This document shows, piece after piece, positions 27,083 to 36,359 of a stretch of 64,000 bases of DNA (position 1 is its first letter; every line of letters starts with the position of its first letter). The position numbers and the translations under genes were made by a program. The DNA comes from Runella rosea (lineage in GTDB: Bacteria; Bacteroidota; Bacteroidia; Cytophagales; Spirosomataceae): contig NZ_CP030850.1 of assembly GCF_003325355.1 (NCBI RefSeq), forward strand, positions 4,209,501-4,273,500. Direction: 5' to 3'. The notes under the pieces are model-generated. The model did not search any database and was not told the DNA's origin. It worked only from the letters and a program-made list of their open reading frames with translations.

Positions 27083-28438
27083 TTAGTAAGAATCTTTCCC
27101 CGCCATATCATCTTGCATTAGACCTTTCCATATAAATGTGCCTACATCCTTGATTTTCAGGTCTTTAATTCCAAAGCTACCCCAAAGCCCTCCTGTTTTC
27201 TTTTTTTCTTGTTCTTTTTCTGTCTTACTTCTTTTTATTACTCTTTTATCTAACGGTTTGATGCTCGACCAAGCCAATCCAAGGGCGGTGGCAAAAGCAG
27301 GATCATTCATTAGGGAATCATGTAAGGGTCCGTTGATTCGCTCTAAATTCTGAGGTTTCCCAATTTGGACGTACATTCCCGTTACATCCCTGAAAATAGA
27401 ATCAATACCGTTGATTTTTGCGGTACCGCCAGTCAATACAACGCCTGCTCTCAACTTGTGTTCGTAGCCAGCTTTTTTTACTTCAGCAAACACCAAAGCA
27501 GCGATTTCACGAAGACGAGCCCGGGCAATAAGCACAATGTTTCGCGCTACAATCTCAATGGGCGGAATACCGTCGGCAGTTGGAACCACTAAGAGGGTAT
27601 TCAGGCTACAGGCGTTGGGGTTTGTTTCGCTCAACGTTGTTTTTGCTTCTTCGGCACTTTCCTGCGTTAGATGGCAACCTTCCCGAATATCATTCGTGAT
27701 GTGGTTTCCGCCAAAAGGAAGAACAACCGTGTGGCGCAATAAACCTTCGTGATAAATGGCAATATCTGTCGTACCACCGCCAATATCAACCAACACTACC
27801 CCTAAATTTTTATGGTCTTCTGTCAGAACAGCCAGACCAGATGCAAGGGGCGATGCCGCAAACCCGTCTTCATTGTCAACTTGAATGTTGGCTTTCTGAA
27901 GGGAGTCCTTGATTTGATACAGCGCCGTTTTTTTGGCAGTAATAATCTTAAAGTCGCCGCTGAGTTTCAGACCGATATGACCTACTGGGTCGTCGATTTC
28001 GTGTTGTTCTCCAACGGCAAATTTAAGCGGTAAGAGGTGGATAATTTGGTTGGAATCAGAGTCGTAGGTTTGCTGCATATCCTCAAATAGCACCGCTACA
28101 TCTTCCCCTTTGACTGATGCCGATTTGCAGGTTACTGAGCCTGTTTCCGACATTGTTTCCAAATGTGTCCCGCTTACGTTGACCGTGGCCGTCAAGGGAT
28201 AATTAAGTAAATCAGGCCTTTCTGCCTTTCTCGCCGCTATTTCCAACGCTTGCCTGATTGCCTCTTTTGTCTTCACGGGGTTGTTGATAATCCCCCTATA
28301 GACCCCTTCATTACGTGCCGAACCTAGCCCTACTACTTCGAGCATGGTATGGTTGTTGTGGGTCTTTGGCTTCGCCAAAATCGCAGCAACTTTGGTACTG
28401 CCGATGTCAATTCCTAAAAAAATAACATTATCTGACAT
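27083..28438 (-). CDS. ftsA: Cell division protein FtsA
   Basis: Actin-like ATPase that tethers FtsZ to the membrane. The 451-residue protein starts with FLGIDIGSTKVAAI (phosphate 1 loop), has VVLVDIGGGTTDIAIY (phosphate 2) and VVLTGGTAKINGI (adenosine motif), plus the FtsA-specific 1C subdomain (TVNVSGTHLETM region). The C-terminus ends in an amphipathic-looking segment (VGTFIWKGLMQDD), consistent with membrane targeting. It is 14 bases after ftsQ and 49 before ftsZ. Confidence 0.96.
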   Translation of the reverse strand: MSDNVIFLGIDIGSTKVAAILAKPKTHNNHTMLEVVGLGSARNEGVYRGIINNPVKTKEAIRQALEIAARKAERPDLLNYPLTATVNVSGTHLETMSETGSVTCKSASVKGEDVAVLFEDMQQTYDSDSNQIIHLLPLKFAVGEQHEIDDPVGHIGLKLSGDFKIITAKKTALYQIKDSLQKANIQVDNEDGFAASPLASGLAVLTEDHKNLGVVLVDIGGGTTDIAIYHEGLLRHTVVLPFGGNHITNDIREGCHLTQESAEEAKTTLSETNPNACSLNTLLVVPTADGIPPIEIVARNIVLIARARLREIAALVFAEVKKAGYEHKLRAGVVLTGGTAKINGIDSIFRDVTGMYVQIGKPQNLERINGPLHDSLMNDPAFATALGLAWSSIKPLDKRVIKRSKTEKEQEKKKTGGLWGSFGIKDLKIKDVGTFIWKGLMQDDMAGKDSY

Positions 28439-28452
28439 ACTGAGTTAGGGTT

Positions 28453-29214
28453 TTACTCACACACAATTTGATTTCGAAACTTAACACTAACGCGCTTATA
28501 TTTTTCCCATCCTTTCAGGGGTAAAATATTTTTATAAAATATTTTTAACTTCTCAAATTTTACCTCAAAATCATCGGGTAAGCCAAAATCAATTTGGTGT
28601 TGACCTACCTGAGGCATAAGGGTTAATTCACTGTCATTTGACACAATTACTTCGGCTACTTGGGCTTTCCAAAATGGATTTTGCTGAAGGGCTTTCAAAA
28701 AGTCAATCAGTTGCTTTCCCTTTTGGGAAGTTAAATTTTGTTTTTTAGCAAAAAACTCACCCGATACTAACACAGTTCTTGCAGCAAAACGTCCTGATAA
28801 TGGAACGATTTCGCCCGTCTCGGTTAGGTATCCGCCCTGTGAGGCATTTAGTTGTTGCTCGGTGTCTGATGTTGAAATAAGACGCCCGACGGGTCGTTGC
28901 TGCACTATAGATACGACCAAATTTCCAGATAAATCTCGAAACACCTGACAATTATTTATCAAGCGGTTCTTCATAACCCTTTTTTCTAAACCTTTTAGGT
29001 TTATTTCTGAAAAATTCATCCCTTCAATGACATCAACCCCTTTGAGCGTAATCAAATCTTTAATGTCCTGTTCATTAAAAAATGGATACTCTGCTTTTTC
29101 GTCTAATTTCACAATAATTCCCTTGCAGCGCTTACTTTTTTGTTGAAACTCAACAAAAAAAACAATCAGCCCAATAATAAATACCCCAAGAACAACCCAA
29201 ATCAAGCGTTTCAT
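28453..29214 (-). CDS. ftsQ: Cell division protein FtsQ/DivIB
   Basis: A 253-residue bitopic protein with one N-terminal membrane segment (residues about 5-23), a POTRA-like domain (KGIIVKLDEKAEYPFFNEQDI onward, with the LEKRVMKN and VSIVQQRPVGRL elements) and a periplasmic beta domain. FtsQ links the early and late divisome proteins. Sequence conservation is low as usual for the family; position between murC and ftsA supports the assignment strongly. Confidence 0.9.
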   Translation of the reverse strand: MKRLIWVVLGVFIIGLIVFFVEFQQKSKRCKGIIVKLDEKAEYPFFNEQDIKDLITLKGVDVIEGMNFSEINLKGLEKRVMKNRLINNCQVFRDLSGNLVVSIVQQRPVGRLISTSDTEQQLNASQGGYLTETGEIVPLSGRFAARTVLVSGEFFAKKQNLTSQKGKQLIDFLKALQQNPFWKAQVAEVIVSNDSELTLMPQVGQHQIDFGLPDDFEVKFEKLKIFYKNILPLKGWEKYKRVSVKFRNQIVCE

Positions 29215-29271
29215 ACAAGTGTCGATTTAGTAGTTTTTAATTTTAAATTACTAAAAATCAGTTTTTTAAAA

Positions 29272-30660
29272 TTAATCGGATGTTCCTTCTAAAACTTTTT
29301 TTATGGATTCAATGTAAGAATCAATATCGCCAGCACCAATCGTAGCCACTACGTCTAAAGGACGATTTTTTAGGACGTCTATTAGACTTGACTTCAAACA
29401 TTGAATTTTGTCACTTGTTATTTTATCAAAAATTAAATCAGAACTTACCCCTTCAATCGGTAATTCCCGGGCTGGATAAATATCCAAAAGAATCACATTG
29501 TCGGCTAGGGATAAACTTTCTGCAAATTCGACCGCAAAATCACGCGTACGGCTGTATAAGTGCGGTTGAAAAATTGCCGTTACCTGCCGATTGGGATAAA
29601 GGGCTTTCAAAGAGGATAAAAATGCATACACCTCGGCGGGGTGATGTGCGTAGTCATCTATCAGTACGTGCTGGTCTGTTTTTAGATAATATTCAAAACG
29701 CCTTTTTACACCGCCAAAGGTTTCGATGGCGGCACGGATTTGCTCACCTGACAGGCCGAGGGCGAGTCCAACTGCCGAGGCCGCCACGGCATTTTCTACG
29801 TTGTGAAAACCGGGTACTTGTAGAATAATATCGTTGATTACTCCTTGTGGGTGGACTAAGTCAAATACAAAACAGGCATTTTCGATTCGAATATTTTGGG
29901 TGTGATAGGCACCTTCATTTAGACTGTATTCTTCGACTTTTGCCTTCGTTTTATTGGCCAATGTCAACCCTTTTTTCATGAACAGGCGGCCGTTGGGTTT
30001 GATTTGACTTACATAGGCTGAAAAGGATTCCAGAACAGAATCGTGGCTTCCGTAAATATCTAAGTGATCAGCATCGGTGGAGGTCACAATGGCGATATCT
30101 GGAAACAAAGTCAAAAAAGAACGGTCAAACTCATCTGCTTCTACTACACAAGGTACTTGGCTAAGCTGCGCGGTAGGCGCGTTGAGCAGCATATTGGTAC
30201 CATAATTTTGCGTTATTCCCCCTAAAAATGCCGCACAGTTTACCCCTGAATGACGAAGTAAATGCGCAGTCATCGAGGAGGTTGTGGTTTTGCCGTGTGT
30301 TCCTGCTACCCCAATCGTAAACATTCCGCCAGCTATCAGGCCCAGTACCTGCGATCGTTTCTGTAGGGTGAATCCATTGTCTTTCAGGTAGTTGTATTCT
30401 GAATGGTTTTTTGGAATAGCGGGCGTATAAACAACAAGTGTTTGGTCAGGATTTTGTAAAAAAGCAGCAGGTATTAAATCCACTGAATCTTCAAAATGTA
30501 CAGAAATACCCTCTGCATGGAGTGTGTCGGTCAAGGGCGTTTGTGTACGGTCGTAGCCAGCCACCTCAAATCCATTCACGCCGAACCAACGCGCCAAGGC
30601 ACTCATTCCAATACCTCCAATACCGAGGAAATAAATGTATTTATAGTCTGTAATTTGCAT
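29272..30660 (-). CDS. murC: UDP-N-acetylmuramate--L-alanine ligase
   Basis: ATP-dependent ligase adding L-Ala to UDP-MurNAc. The 462-residue protein begins with the Rossmann motif GIGGIGMSALARWF, has the P-loop GTHGKTTTSS (about 115), EADEFDRSF, the UDP-sugar region and DYAHHPAEV near 325, all diagnostic of MurC. It sits between murG and ftsQ in the conserved order. Confidence 0.97.
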   Translation of the reverse strand: MQITDYKYIYFLGIGGIGMSALARWFGVNGFEVAGYDRTQTPLTDTLHAEGISVHFEDSVDLIPAAFLQNPDQTLVVYTPAIPKNHSEYNYLKDNGFTLQKRSQVLGLIAGGMFTIGVAGTHGKTTTSSMTAHLLRHSGVNCAAFLGGITQNYGTNMLLNAPTAQLSQVPCVVEADEFDRSFLTLFPDIAIVTSTDADHLDIYGSHDSVLESFSAYVSQIKPNGRLFMKKGLTLANKTKAKVEEYSLNEGAYHTQNIRIENACFVFDLVHPQGVINDIILQVPGFHNVENAVAASAVGLALGLSGEQIRAAIETFGGVKRRFEYYLKTDQHVLIDDYAHHPAEVYAFLSSLKALYPNRQVTAIFQPHLYSRTRDFAVEFAESLSLADNVILLDIYPARELPIEGVSSDLIFDKITSDKIQCLKSSLIDVLKNRPLDVVATIGAGDIDSYIESIKKVLEGTSD

Positions 30661-30706
30661 CCTTTTTTTAATTCTTATTTGGAATAAACGACCAACTAGT
30701 TACGTG

Positions 30707-31801
30707 TTAAATAAGTCCTAATACCGTTTCCGCAATTTCTTTCGCGGCGTTGGGCTTGCCCAGTTTTTTGATGTTTTGACTCAAAGTCTGTTGTTTTTCA
30801 ACGTCTTGCAATAATCTCAGTGCCGTCTGGACAAGTTCTTCGGGGGCATCTTTATCTTTAATTAAAAGGGCAGCATTTTGCTCTACCAAACTCATCGCAT
30901 TTTTGGTCTGGTGATCTTCGGAAGCGTACGGGAAAGGAACCAAAATAGCAGGCTTTGCCACCAAGCACAGCTCTGATACGGACAAAGCGCCTGCTCTTGA
31001 AACCACAACATCGGCCAACGCGTAGGCTAAATCCATTTCATAAATAAAATCAAAGGACTTAGCATAAGGTGTTTTGAGTGAATTTATTGCATTTGCGGCC
31101 TTTTCAGCATAGGGTTTGCCTGTTTGCCAAAGAATCTGGTATCCTGAATTAATCAGTAATTTCAATCCCGCTTCAATACTTTCATTGATTGTCTTGGCGC
31201 CTAGACTTCCCCCAATCACAAGGAGCGTTTTGTGGTTGGGTTGCAACCCAAAATGGGCGTAAGCTTGTGTGCGCTTGTGGGTTACCTCCAAAATGTCGCT
31301 TCTAACGGGGTTTCCCGTCATTTTGAGCTTATTTTTTGGAAAAAACGAATCCATGTTTGGATAAGCTACACAAATGGCTTTAGCGCGTTTTGCGAGCATT
31401 TTGTTGGTAATGCCGGCATACGAGTTCTGTTCTTGAATTAAGGTTGGGATTCCCAACAATGACGCCACCATCAACAGTGGTCCACTGGCAAATCCTCCTA
31501 CACCAATGGCTACATCTGGTTTAAAACTTTTAATAATACTACGCGCTTTTAACAAACTGCGCGTGAGTTTGAGTGGAAATGATAAATTATCAACTGAAAG
31601 CTCTCGTTTGATTCCTGCAATCGGCAAACCAATGATTTCGTAGCCTGCTTTGGGGACTTTTTCCATTTCCATTTTCCCCAAAGCCCCCACAAACAAAATT
31701 TGAATGGTAGGATCAATGGCTTTGAGTGCATTGGCAATAGCAATGGCTGGGTAGATGTGTCCACCAGTGCCGCCGCCGCTAATGATTACTTTCTTTATCA
31801 T
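30707..31801 (-). CDS. murG: UDP-N-acetylglucosamine--MurNAc-(pentapeptide)-PP-undecaprenol GlcNAc transferase
   Basis: Membrane-associated GT28 glycosyltransferase that converts lipid I to lipid II. The 364-residue protein has GGGTGGHIYPAIA (9-21), GVGGFASGP, LIQEQNSYAGITNKML, the GGSLGAKTIN motif starting the second domain, and SRAGALSVSEL with PFPYASEDHQTKNA for UDP-GlcNAc binding. It follows ftsW by 68 bases. Confidence 0.97.
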   Translation of the reverse strand: MIKKVIISGGGTGGHIYPAIAIANALKAIDPTIQILFVGALGKMEMEKVPKAGYEIIGLPIAGIKRELSVDNLSFPLKLTRSLLKARSIIKSFKPDVAIGVGGFASGPLLMVASLLGIPTLIQEQNSYAGITNKMLAKRAKAICVAYPNMDSFFPKNKLKMTGNPVRSDILEVTHKRTQAYAHFGLQPNHKTLLVIGGSLGAKTINESIEAGLKLLINSGYQILWQTGKPYAEKAANAINSLKTPYAKSFDFIYEMDLAYALADVVVSRAGALSVSELCLVAKPAILVPFPYASEDHQTKNAMSLVEQNAALLIKDKDAPEELVQTALRLLQDVEKQQTLSQNIKKLGKPNAAKEIAETVLGLI

Positions 31802-31869
31802 ACGTTTTTATGACCAGAAGGATGAAAATTTGATAAATTTGGGGACATCCCGTTATCACTTCTCAAGCC

Positions 31870-33045
31870 TTATAAATTTGTTTCTTCAATATCACCTCTG
31901 CTAACACTGAGTACAATTCCGAGTGAGATACAGGTAAATAAAACGGAGGTTCCTCCCATGCTTAATAAAGGCAAAGGTTGGCCAGTGACGGGAAAAATCC
32001 CTACGGCTACGGCCATGTTTGTAAATGCTTGTAAGCCAATGCTTAACATAAGTCCTGCGGAGAGTAGTCCGCCAAATGCTCGATTGGTTTCATTGATGTT
32101 TTGGACTCCTCGCACCAACAAAATAGCATATAAAATCATGATAATAATTCCTCCGATAATGCCGTATTCTTCAATAATTATGGCATATATAAAATCCGAA
32201 TAGGCTTGGGTAAGGTAATTTCGTTGGTGACTTTTGCCGAGTCCTTGTCCAAGCGTTCCGCCGTTGGCGATGGCAATAAAACCTTGCTTAGCCTGATACT
32301 CATCTCGTTTAAGAAATCGCTCAATACGTCCTTGGGCGGTGTCAAGGCGTTGGCCAACCACAAGGCCCGTCGCCCCTGCAATGCCAATAGAAACGACCAT
32401 TACTGCTAAATATTTGCCTGGCACACGGCCAATGTATAGCATTAAAAAGCACGAGAATCCCAACAAAACGGCGGTAGAGGTACTGGTAAGGGCAATGAAA
32501 AAACAGATAATTCCGACCCATAAAATCATTTTCCCAAAAATCTGCCAGTCATATTGTACCCGCTGACGTTTGGCAAGCATTGCTGCCAGATTGGCAATCA
32601 GCGCCAAACGAGCAAAGTCGGCGGGTTGGAAGGTTAAGCCAGTGCCCGGAATCGCTAACCAACGAGTGGCTCCGTTGATTGTAACCCCCGCAACTTTTAC
32701 CAGAATCAACAAAGGAATAGAGATCAGGAGAGCGGCCCGCGATAAACGCGAGAAATAGGTGTAGTTGATACGATGAACGGCCCACATAACCAATAAGCCG
32801 ATTCCCGTAAAAAAAGCGTGTTTAAACAGAAAAGATTCTGGGTAACCACCGCCCCGCTGATAGGCCAGCGTTCCTGTTGCGCTATATACAATAAGCATAC
32901 TTGTAAAAGACAGCAGAGCCACAATAATCCAAATGACAATATCACCTTTCAGATTTTGACGGAGCCATTCTTTAGCGTTTTGCCAACCGCCAAATAGGGA
33001 GCGGCCAGTTGGTTCAGGTTGGGGCGCATTCATCTCGTTATTCAT
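31870..33045 (-). CDS. ftsW: Probable lipid II polymerase/division protein FtsW
   Basis: A 391-residue SEDS-family membrane protein, about ten helices. Diagnostic segments are GATRWLAIPGTGLTFQPAD and ARLALIANLAAML in the middle, DFIYAIIIEEYGIIGG, and PVTGQPLPLLSMGGTS near the C-terminus. SEDS proteins polymerise glycan strands with a class B PBP. The frame is open to 33159, inside murD; MNNEMNAPQPEP at 33045 is chosen, overlapping the murD end by 8 bases and implying translational coupling. Location in the division cluster favours FtsW over RodA. Confidence 0.93.
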   Translation of the reverse strand: MNNEMNAPQPEPTGRSLFGGWQNAKEWLRQNLKGDIVIWIIVALLSFTSMLIVYSATGTLAYQRGGGYPESFLFKHAFFTGIGLLVMWAVHRINYTYFSRLSRAALLISIPLLILVKVAGVTINGATRWLAIPGTGLTFQPADFARLALIANLAAMLAKRQRVQYDWQIFGKMILWVGIICFFIALTSTSTAVLLGFSCFLMLYIGRVPGKYLAVMVVSIGIAGATGLVVGQRLDTAQGRIERFLKRDEYQAKQGFIAIANGGTLGQGLGKSHQRNYLTQAYSDFIYAIIIEEYGIIGGIIIMILYAILLVRGVQNINETNRAFGGLLSAGLMLSIGLQAFTNMAVAVGIFPVTGQPLPLLSMGGTSVLFTCISLGIVLSVSRGDIEETNL

Positions 33046-34414
33046 CGTTTTTTTGGGAATTAAGTGCAAAATCCAGAACAGCCGCTTTGAATAAATCGCC
33101 ACGGTCTTCGTAATTTTTGAACAAATCGAAACTGGCGCAAGCGGGCGACAACAAAGCAATGTCGTCAGGATGACCTAACGAAACAGCATGAGCTACAGCT
33201 TTACTTACGTCCTGTGTCTCGATGATTACAGGAACGATAGGGGTAAAAAACGAGAGAAGTTTGCTATTATCTTTGCCCAGACAGATAAGGGCTTTTACTT
33301 TCTGGCGAACTAAGTCTTCGATTTGGGTATAATCGTTGCCTTTATCCACTCCGCCAGCAATCCAAATAATTGGGGTATTAAAACTGTTAAGTGCGTAATA
33401 AACCGAGTCTACATTGGTGGCTTTTGAATCATTGATGAACTTGATGCCATTGATTTCTGCCACGGGCTCAAGCCGATGAGCCGCGTTTTGAAATGTCAAT
33501 AAACCTTGCCGAATTTGCTCATCACTTACCCCAGCCGCCATAGCCGCCAACGTTGCCGCCATGGCATTGATGGCATTATGTGGACCCTTGATCGGTAATT
33601 TATCCGCACTTATCTCAAAAGTACGGGGATGGCGCGTCAGTTGCAATTTTCCTTCATGAAAAAAACCGCCATTGCTATCCTTTTTTACGAAAGAAATAGG
33701 TAAGTGATTCACCATGAACGGTTTTTTATCTAATTCGGAAGCGATGGCTTCATTATCTACAAAATAGATAAAATCGTCGCCGGGTTGCATATTTTGAAGT
33801 AATCGAAACTTAGAATCGACGTATTTCTGAAAAGTATACTCGTACCGATCCAAGTGGTCAGGGGTAATGTTTAATAATATACCAATGTCAGCTTTGAATT
33901 GGTACATATTATCCAATTGAAAGCTGCTTAACTCTAGTACAAACCAATCAAATCTATCTTCAATTACCTGTTTAGCAAAGCTTTCGCCGATATTGCCCGC
34001 CAAACCTACATTAAAGCCTGCAGATTTGAGTAAATGATACGTGAGTAAGGTTGTGGTTGTTTTTCCATTACTGCCCGTTATCGCGATTTTTCTTGCTTTT
34101 GTGTACCGCGCAGCGAATTCTATTTCTGAAATAACGGGTGTTCCCTGAGCATATAGCTTTTTGACCAACGGAGCCGTATCGGGAATTCCCGGGCTTTTAA
34201 TGACCTCATCGGCAGCCAAGATTCGTTCCTCGGTGTGTTTCCCTTCTTCAAAGTCAATGCCATGAACATTCAGGACATTACGAAATTCATCAGATAAAGT
34301 GCCTTTATCTGATAAAAATACATTAAATCCTTTGGCTTGGGCGAGCAATGCTGCACCTACACCACTTTCACCTCCGCCTAAAACAACGGTTTTAAAGGTA
34401 TTTCGGGAAATCAT
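33038..34414 (-). CDS. murD: UDP-N-acetylmuramoyl-L-alanine--D-glutamate ligase
   Basis: Adds D-Glu to UDP-MurNAc-L-Ala. The 458-residue protein has the N-terminal Rossmann motif VLGGGESGVGAALLA, the P-loop GSNGKTTTTLLTYHLL (about 112), LELSSFQLDNM, NITPDHLDRY and NDSKATNVDS, all MurD-specific. It is the first gene of the cluster here; murE, ftsI and mraY, which usually precede it, are absent from the upstream DNA. Confidence 0.97.
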   Translation of the reverse strand: MISRNTFKTVVLGGGESGVGAALLAQAKGFNVFLSDKGTLSDEFRNVLNVHGIDFEEGKHTEERILAADEVIKSPGIPDTAPLVKKLYAQGTPVISEIEFAARYTKARKIAITGSNGKTTTTLLTYHLLKSAGFNVGLAGNIGESFAKQVIEDRFDWFVLELSSFQLDNMYQFKADIGILLNITPDHLDRYEYTFQKYVDSKFRLLQNMQPGDDFIYFVDNEAIASELDKKPFMVNHLPISFVKKDSNGGFFHEGKLQLTRHPRTFEISADKLPIKGPHNAINAMAATLAAMAAGVSDEQIRQGLLTFQNAAHRLEPVAEINGIKFINDSKATNVDSVYYALNSFNTPIIWIAGGVDKGNDYTQIEDLVRQKVKALICLGKDNSKLLSFFTPIVPVIIETQDVSKAVAHAVSLGHPDDIALLSPACASFDLFKNYEDRGDLFKAAVLDFALNSQKNDE

Positions 34415-34850
34415 TAATAAATAATAGAGTAAAGAAAGAAAACGAAACTTTAAGCCAAATTAAGGCTTTTTTGCAAGAAATAGCAAGGGTAAAGAAATGA
34501 CAAAAATCCTTAAATGACCCAAATTATGTCGTATAAAGTACTTGTAATTAACTTTCTACATACTCTTATTGAGGCATTTTTAAAATTGTAAAAATACTTT
34601 GTCGGTACTAAAAAAAGAAGAGATAATTTTATGTGTTGATAAATTTTTGAATGAACAAAGATAGTGCACAAAATATACTTAAAAGGTAAATATTGAGAGT
34701 GTTTGCCCTATTGGGTATTGATAGCCACGGCTACATCGGTATCATCTCAGCTAGTTAGGAGGCATTTCTGACCAAATGCTGCGCATAAACAACATGCTTT
34801 TGCCCATACCTTAGTAGTAGGTAGGTATGGGCACTATTTTAAAATGCAGA
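34415..34850. other. Intergenic region upstream of murD, A+T-rich
   Basis: 436 bases without a credible gene. It should hold the promoter of the murD-ftsZ cluster. The only exact -7 candidate on the minus strand is TATCTTTG at 34656-34663, about 240 bases from the murD start and lacking a good -33 TTG. The right end holds the hairpin after the cytochrome/LRR gene. Confidence 0.5.
34801..34833 (-). terminator. Hairpin after the cytochrome/LRR gene
   Basis: TGCCCATACCT at 34801-34811 pairs perfectly with AGGTATGGGCA at 34823-34833, 18 bases beyond the stop of the minus-strand gene. No long T run follows on that strand. Confidence 0.6.
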
Positions 34851-36359
34851 TTATTTTTTCTTTGCTTCGTCTGGTTTAGGGGCTGTTTCACCAGCTTTAA
34901 TAAACTCCGCGATTTGTTGTTCGTTGATGCCAATCGTCACTTCTAAATTAGGTTTTGCCTGCTTTAAGGCGGCTACCCCGCCCTCTGTTACTTTTGATTG
35001 CCAAACGTGAAGGCTCAACAAACTTTTTGCGGAAACAAGCTCTTTTATCCCTGCATCAGTCACTTGGGTATTGACCAAATTGAGGTATTCCAAATACGGT
35101 AGAGCTTTGATTTGACGAATGGTAGCATCCGTAACCTCCGTATTTTCTAAATGTAATTTTTGAAGATTTTTTAACTTAGCAATTATTGTGGCGGCCTGGT
35201 CCGAAATCTTTGTATCACCCAATTTTAACCAAATGATTTGTTCTTTAAGTGGTTCTAGAAGGGCCACTTGAGCGTCGGTTAAAGTATTGATATTCACCGC
35301 ATTTATTTCTAATAAGTTGCTTTCGTTAGCAATTGGCATGACCAATAGGCCCGCTTTTTTCAGTGCTTCTACGGCTTTTGCATCGGGTGCGGGTACTTTT
35401 AAGCTTAATACAGGAGATTCTTTGGAGGCTGTGGTAGGCTGAGAACTGCTAACCGACGTTGATGAGCCGCTCAACGCAGCCAATGCCGGCTTGATGGCAT
35501 CGGTAGCTTTAAGTTCAGCCACTTTTTTGTCAAATGGAGCACCTTGGTCAATCCACCACGAAAGTATCGCAACCTGATTGTCCGTAAGTTGCGTTTTGCC
35601 TTTTGGAGGCATATGGTTTTCATCTTCAAGGGGCAACAAACAACGCTTGATCAATTCGCTTTCGCTGCCTTGACCTGCCACGAAAATCGGTCCATTTTCA
35701 CCGCCTTTTTTCAGCAATTCAATCTGGTCCATGCGCAAATCCCCTTTTGATTTATTGGCATTGTGGCATTGAACACAACGGGCTTTCAGGATAGGATTTA
35801 CGACTTCCTGGAAAACCATGGCATTGTTGACATCAGCAATGGGTTTGATTTCATCCGAGCCTTTTTCGGCTTTGGGCTCCATGCCCAACCAGCCGCGAAA
35901 AGGCTCAGGCGTTTCTTGGGTCAAATATCCTTCTCCGTGGGTCAAAGAGCCACCATGATGACCTGCAACCATGGTTAATATAGCCCCAACGGTCAACGCT
36001 GGTAAATAAAGTAAGCTACCGAAAGGAATTTTATTGACCAATAACTCCGATTTGGTCATCCAGGCTACCCAAGCGGCTACAGCCACCCATATTCCCTGCC
36101 ATTTGTGTTCATCCAATAACTCCACTTCATAACCACCTCCTAATGACAACAGGTATCCAGCTACGCAGGAAACCGTGGCGCCGATAGCTGACCAGAAAAG
36201 TACAAAGGTGATGGTTGATTCTTTGACTTCAATTTTGTTGATCAATCGGCCGATTTCGAGCAACCCCGCCAAAATCAAAAAACCGATGGGTAAGTGAACC
36301 AATACAGGGTGAAAACGACCAATAAACGCGGCCCAATCAGAGGCTTGTAACAGAATCAT
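34851..36359 (-). CDS. Membrane protein with DUF2231-like helices, planctomycete-type cytochrome c domain and LRR tail
   Basis: A 502-residue protein with four N-terminal membrane helices starting at HPVLVHLPIGFLILAG (DUF2231-like), a periplasmic domain with one c-type haem site CVQCH (about 194-198) followed by SKGDLRMDQIELLKKGG and NHMPPKGK, matching the PSCyt1 domain, and a C-terminal leucine-rich repeat region (about 355-480: LQKLHLENTEVTDATI, LEYLNLVNTQVTDAGI). The tail is Lys-rich. Such fusions occur in Bacteroidota and Planctomycetes without known function; a redox or sensing role is inference. Its start overlaps the end of the glycosidase-like gene by 4 bases. Confidence 0.82.
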   Translation of the reverse strand: MILLQASDWAAFIGRFHPVLVHLPIGFLILAGLLEIGRLINKIEVKESTITFVLFWSAIGATVSCVAGYLLSLGGGYEVELLDEHKWQGIWVAVAAWVAWMTKSELLVNKIPFGSLLYLPALTVGAILTMVAGHHGGSLTHGEGYLTQETPEPFRGWLGMEPKAEKGSDEIKPIADVNNAMVFQEVVNPILKARCVQCHNANKSKGDLRMDQIELLKKGGENGPIFVAGQGSESELIKRCLLPLEDENHMPPKGKTQLTDNQVAILSWWIDQGAPFDKKVAELKATDAIKPALAALSGSSTSVSSSQPTTASKESPVLSLKVPAPDAKAVEALKKAGLLVMPIANESNLLEINAVNINTLTDAQVALLEPLKEQIIWLKLGDTKISDQAATIIAKLKNLQKLHLENTEVTDATIRQIKALPYLEYLNLVNTQVTDAGIKELVSAKSLLSLHVWQSKVTEGGVAALKQAKPNLEVTIGINEQQIAEFIKAGETAPKPDEAKKK

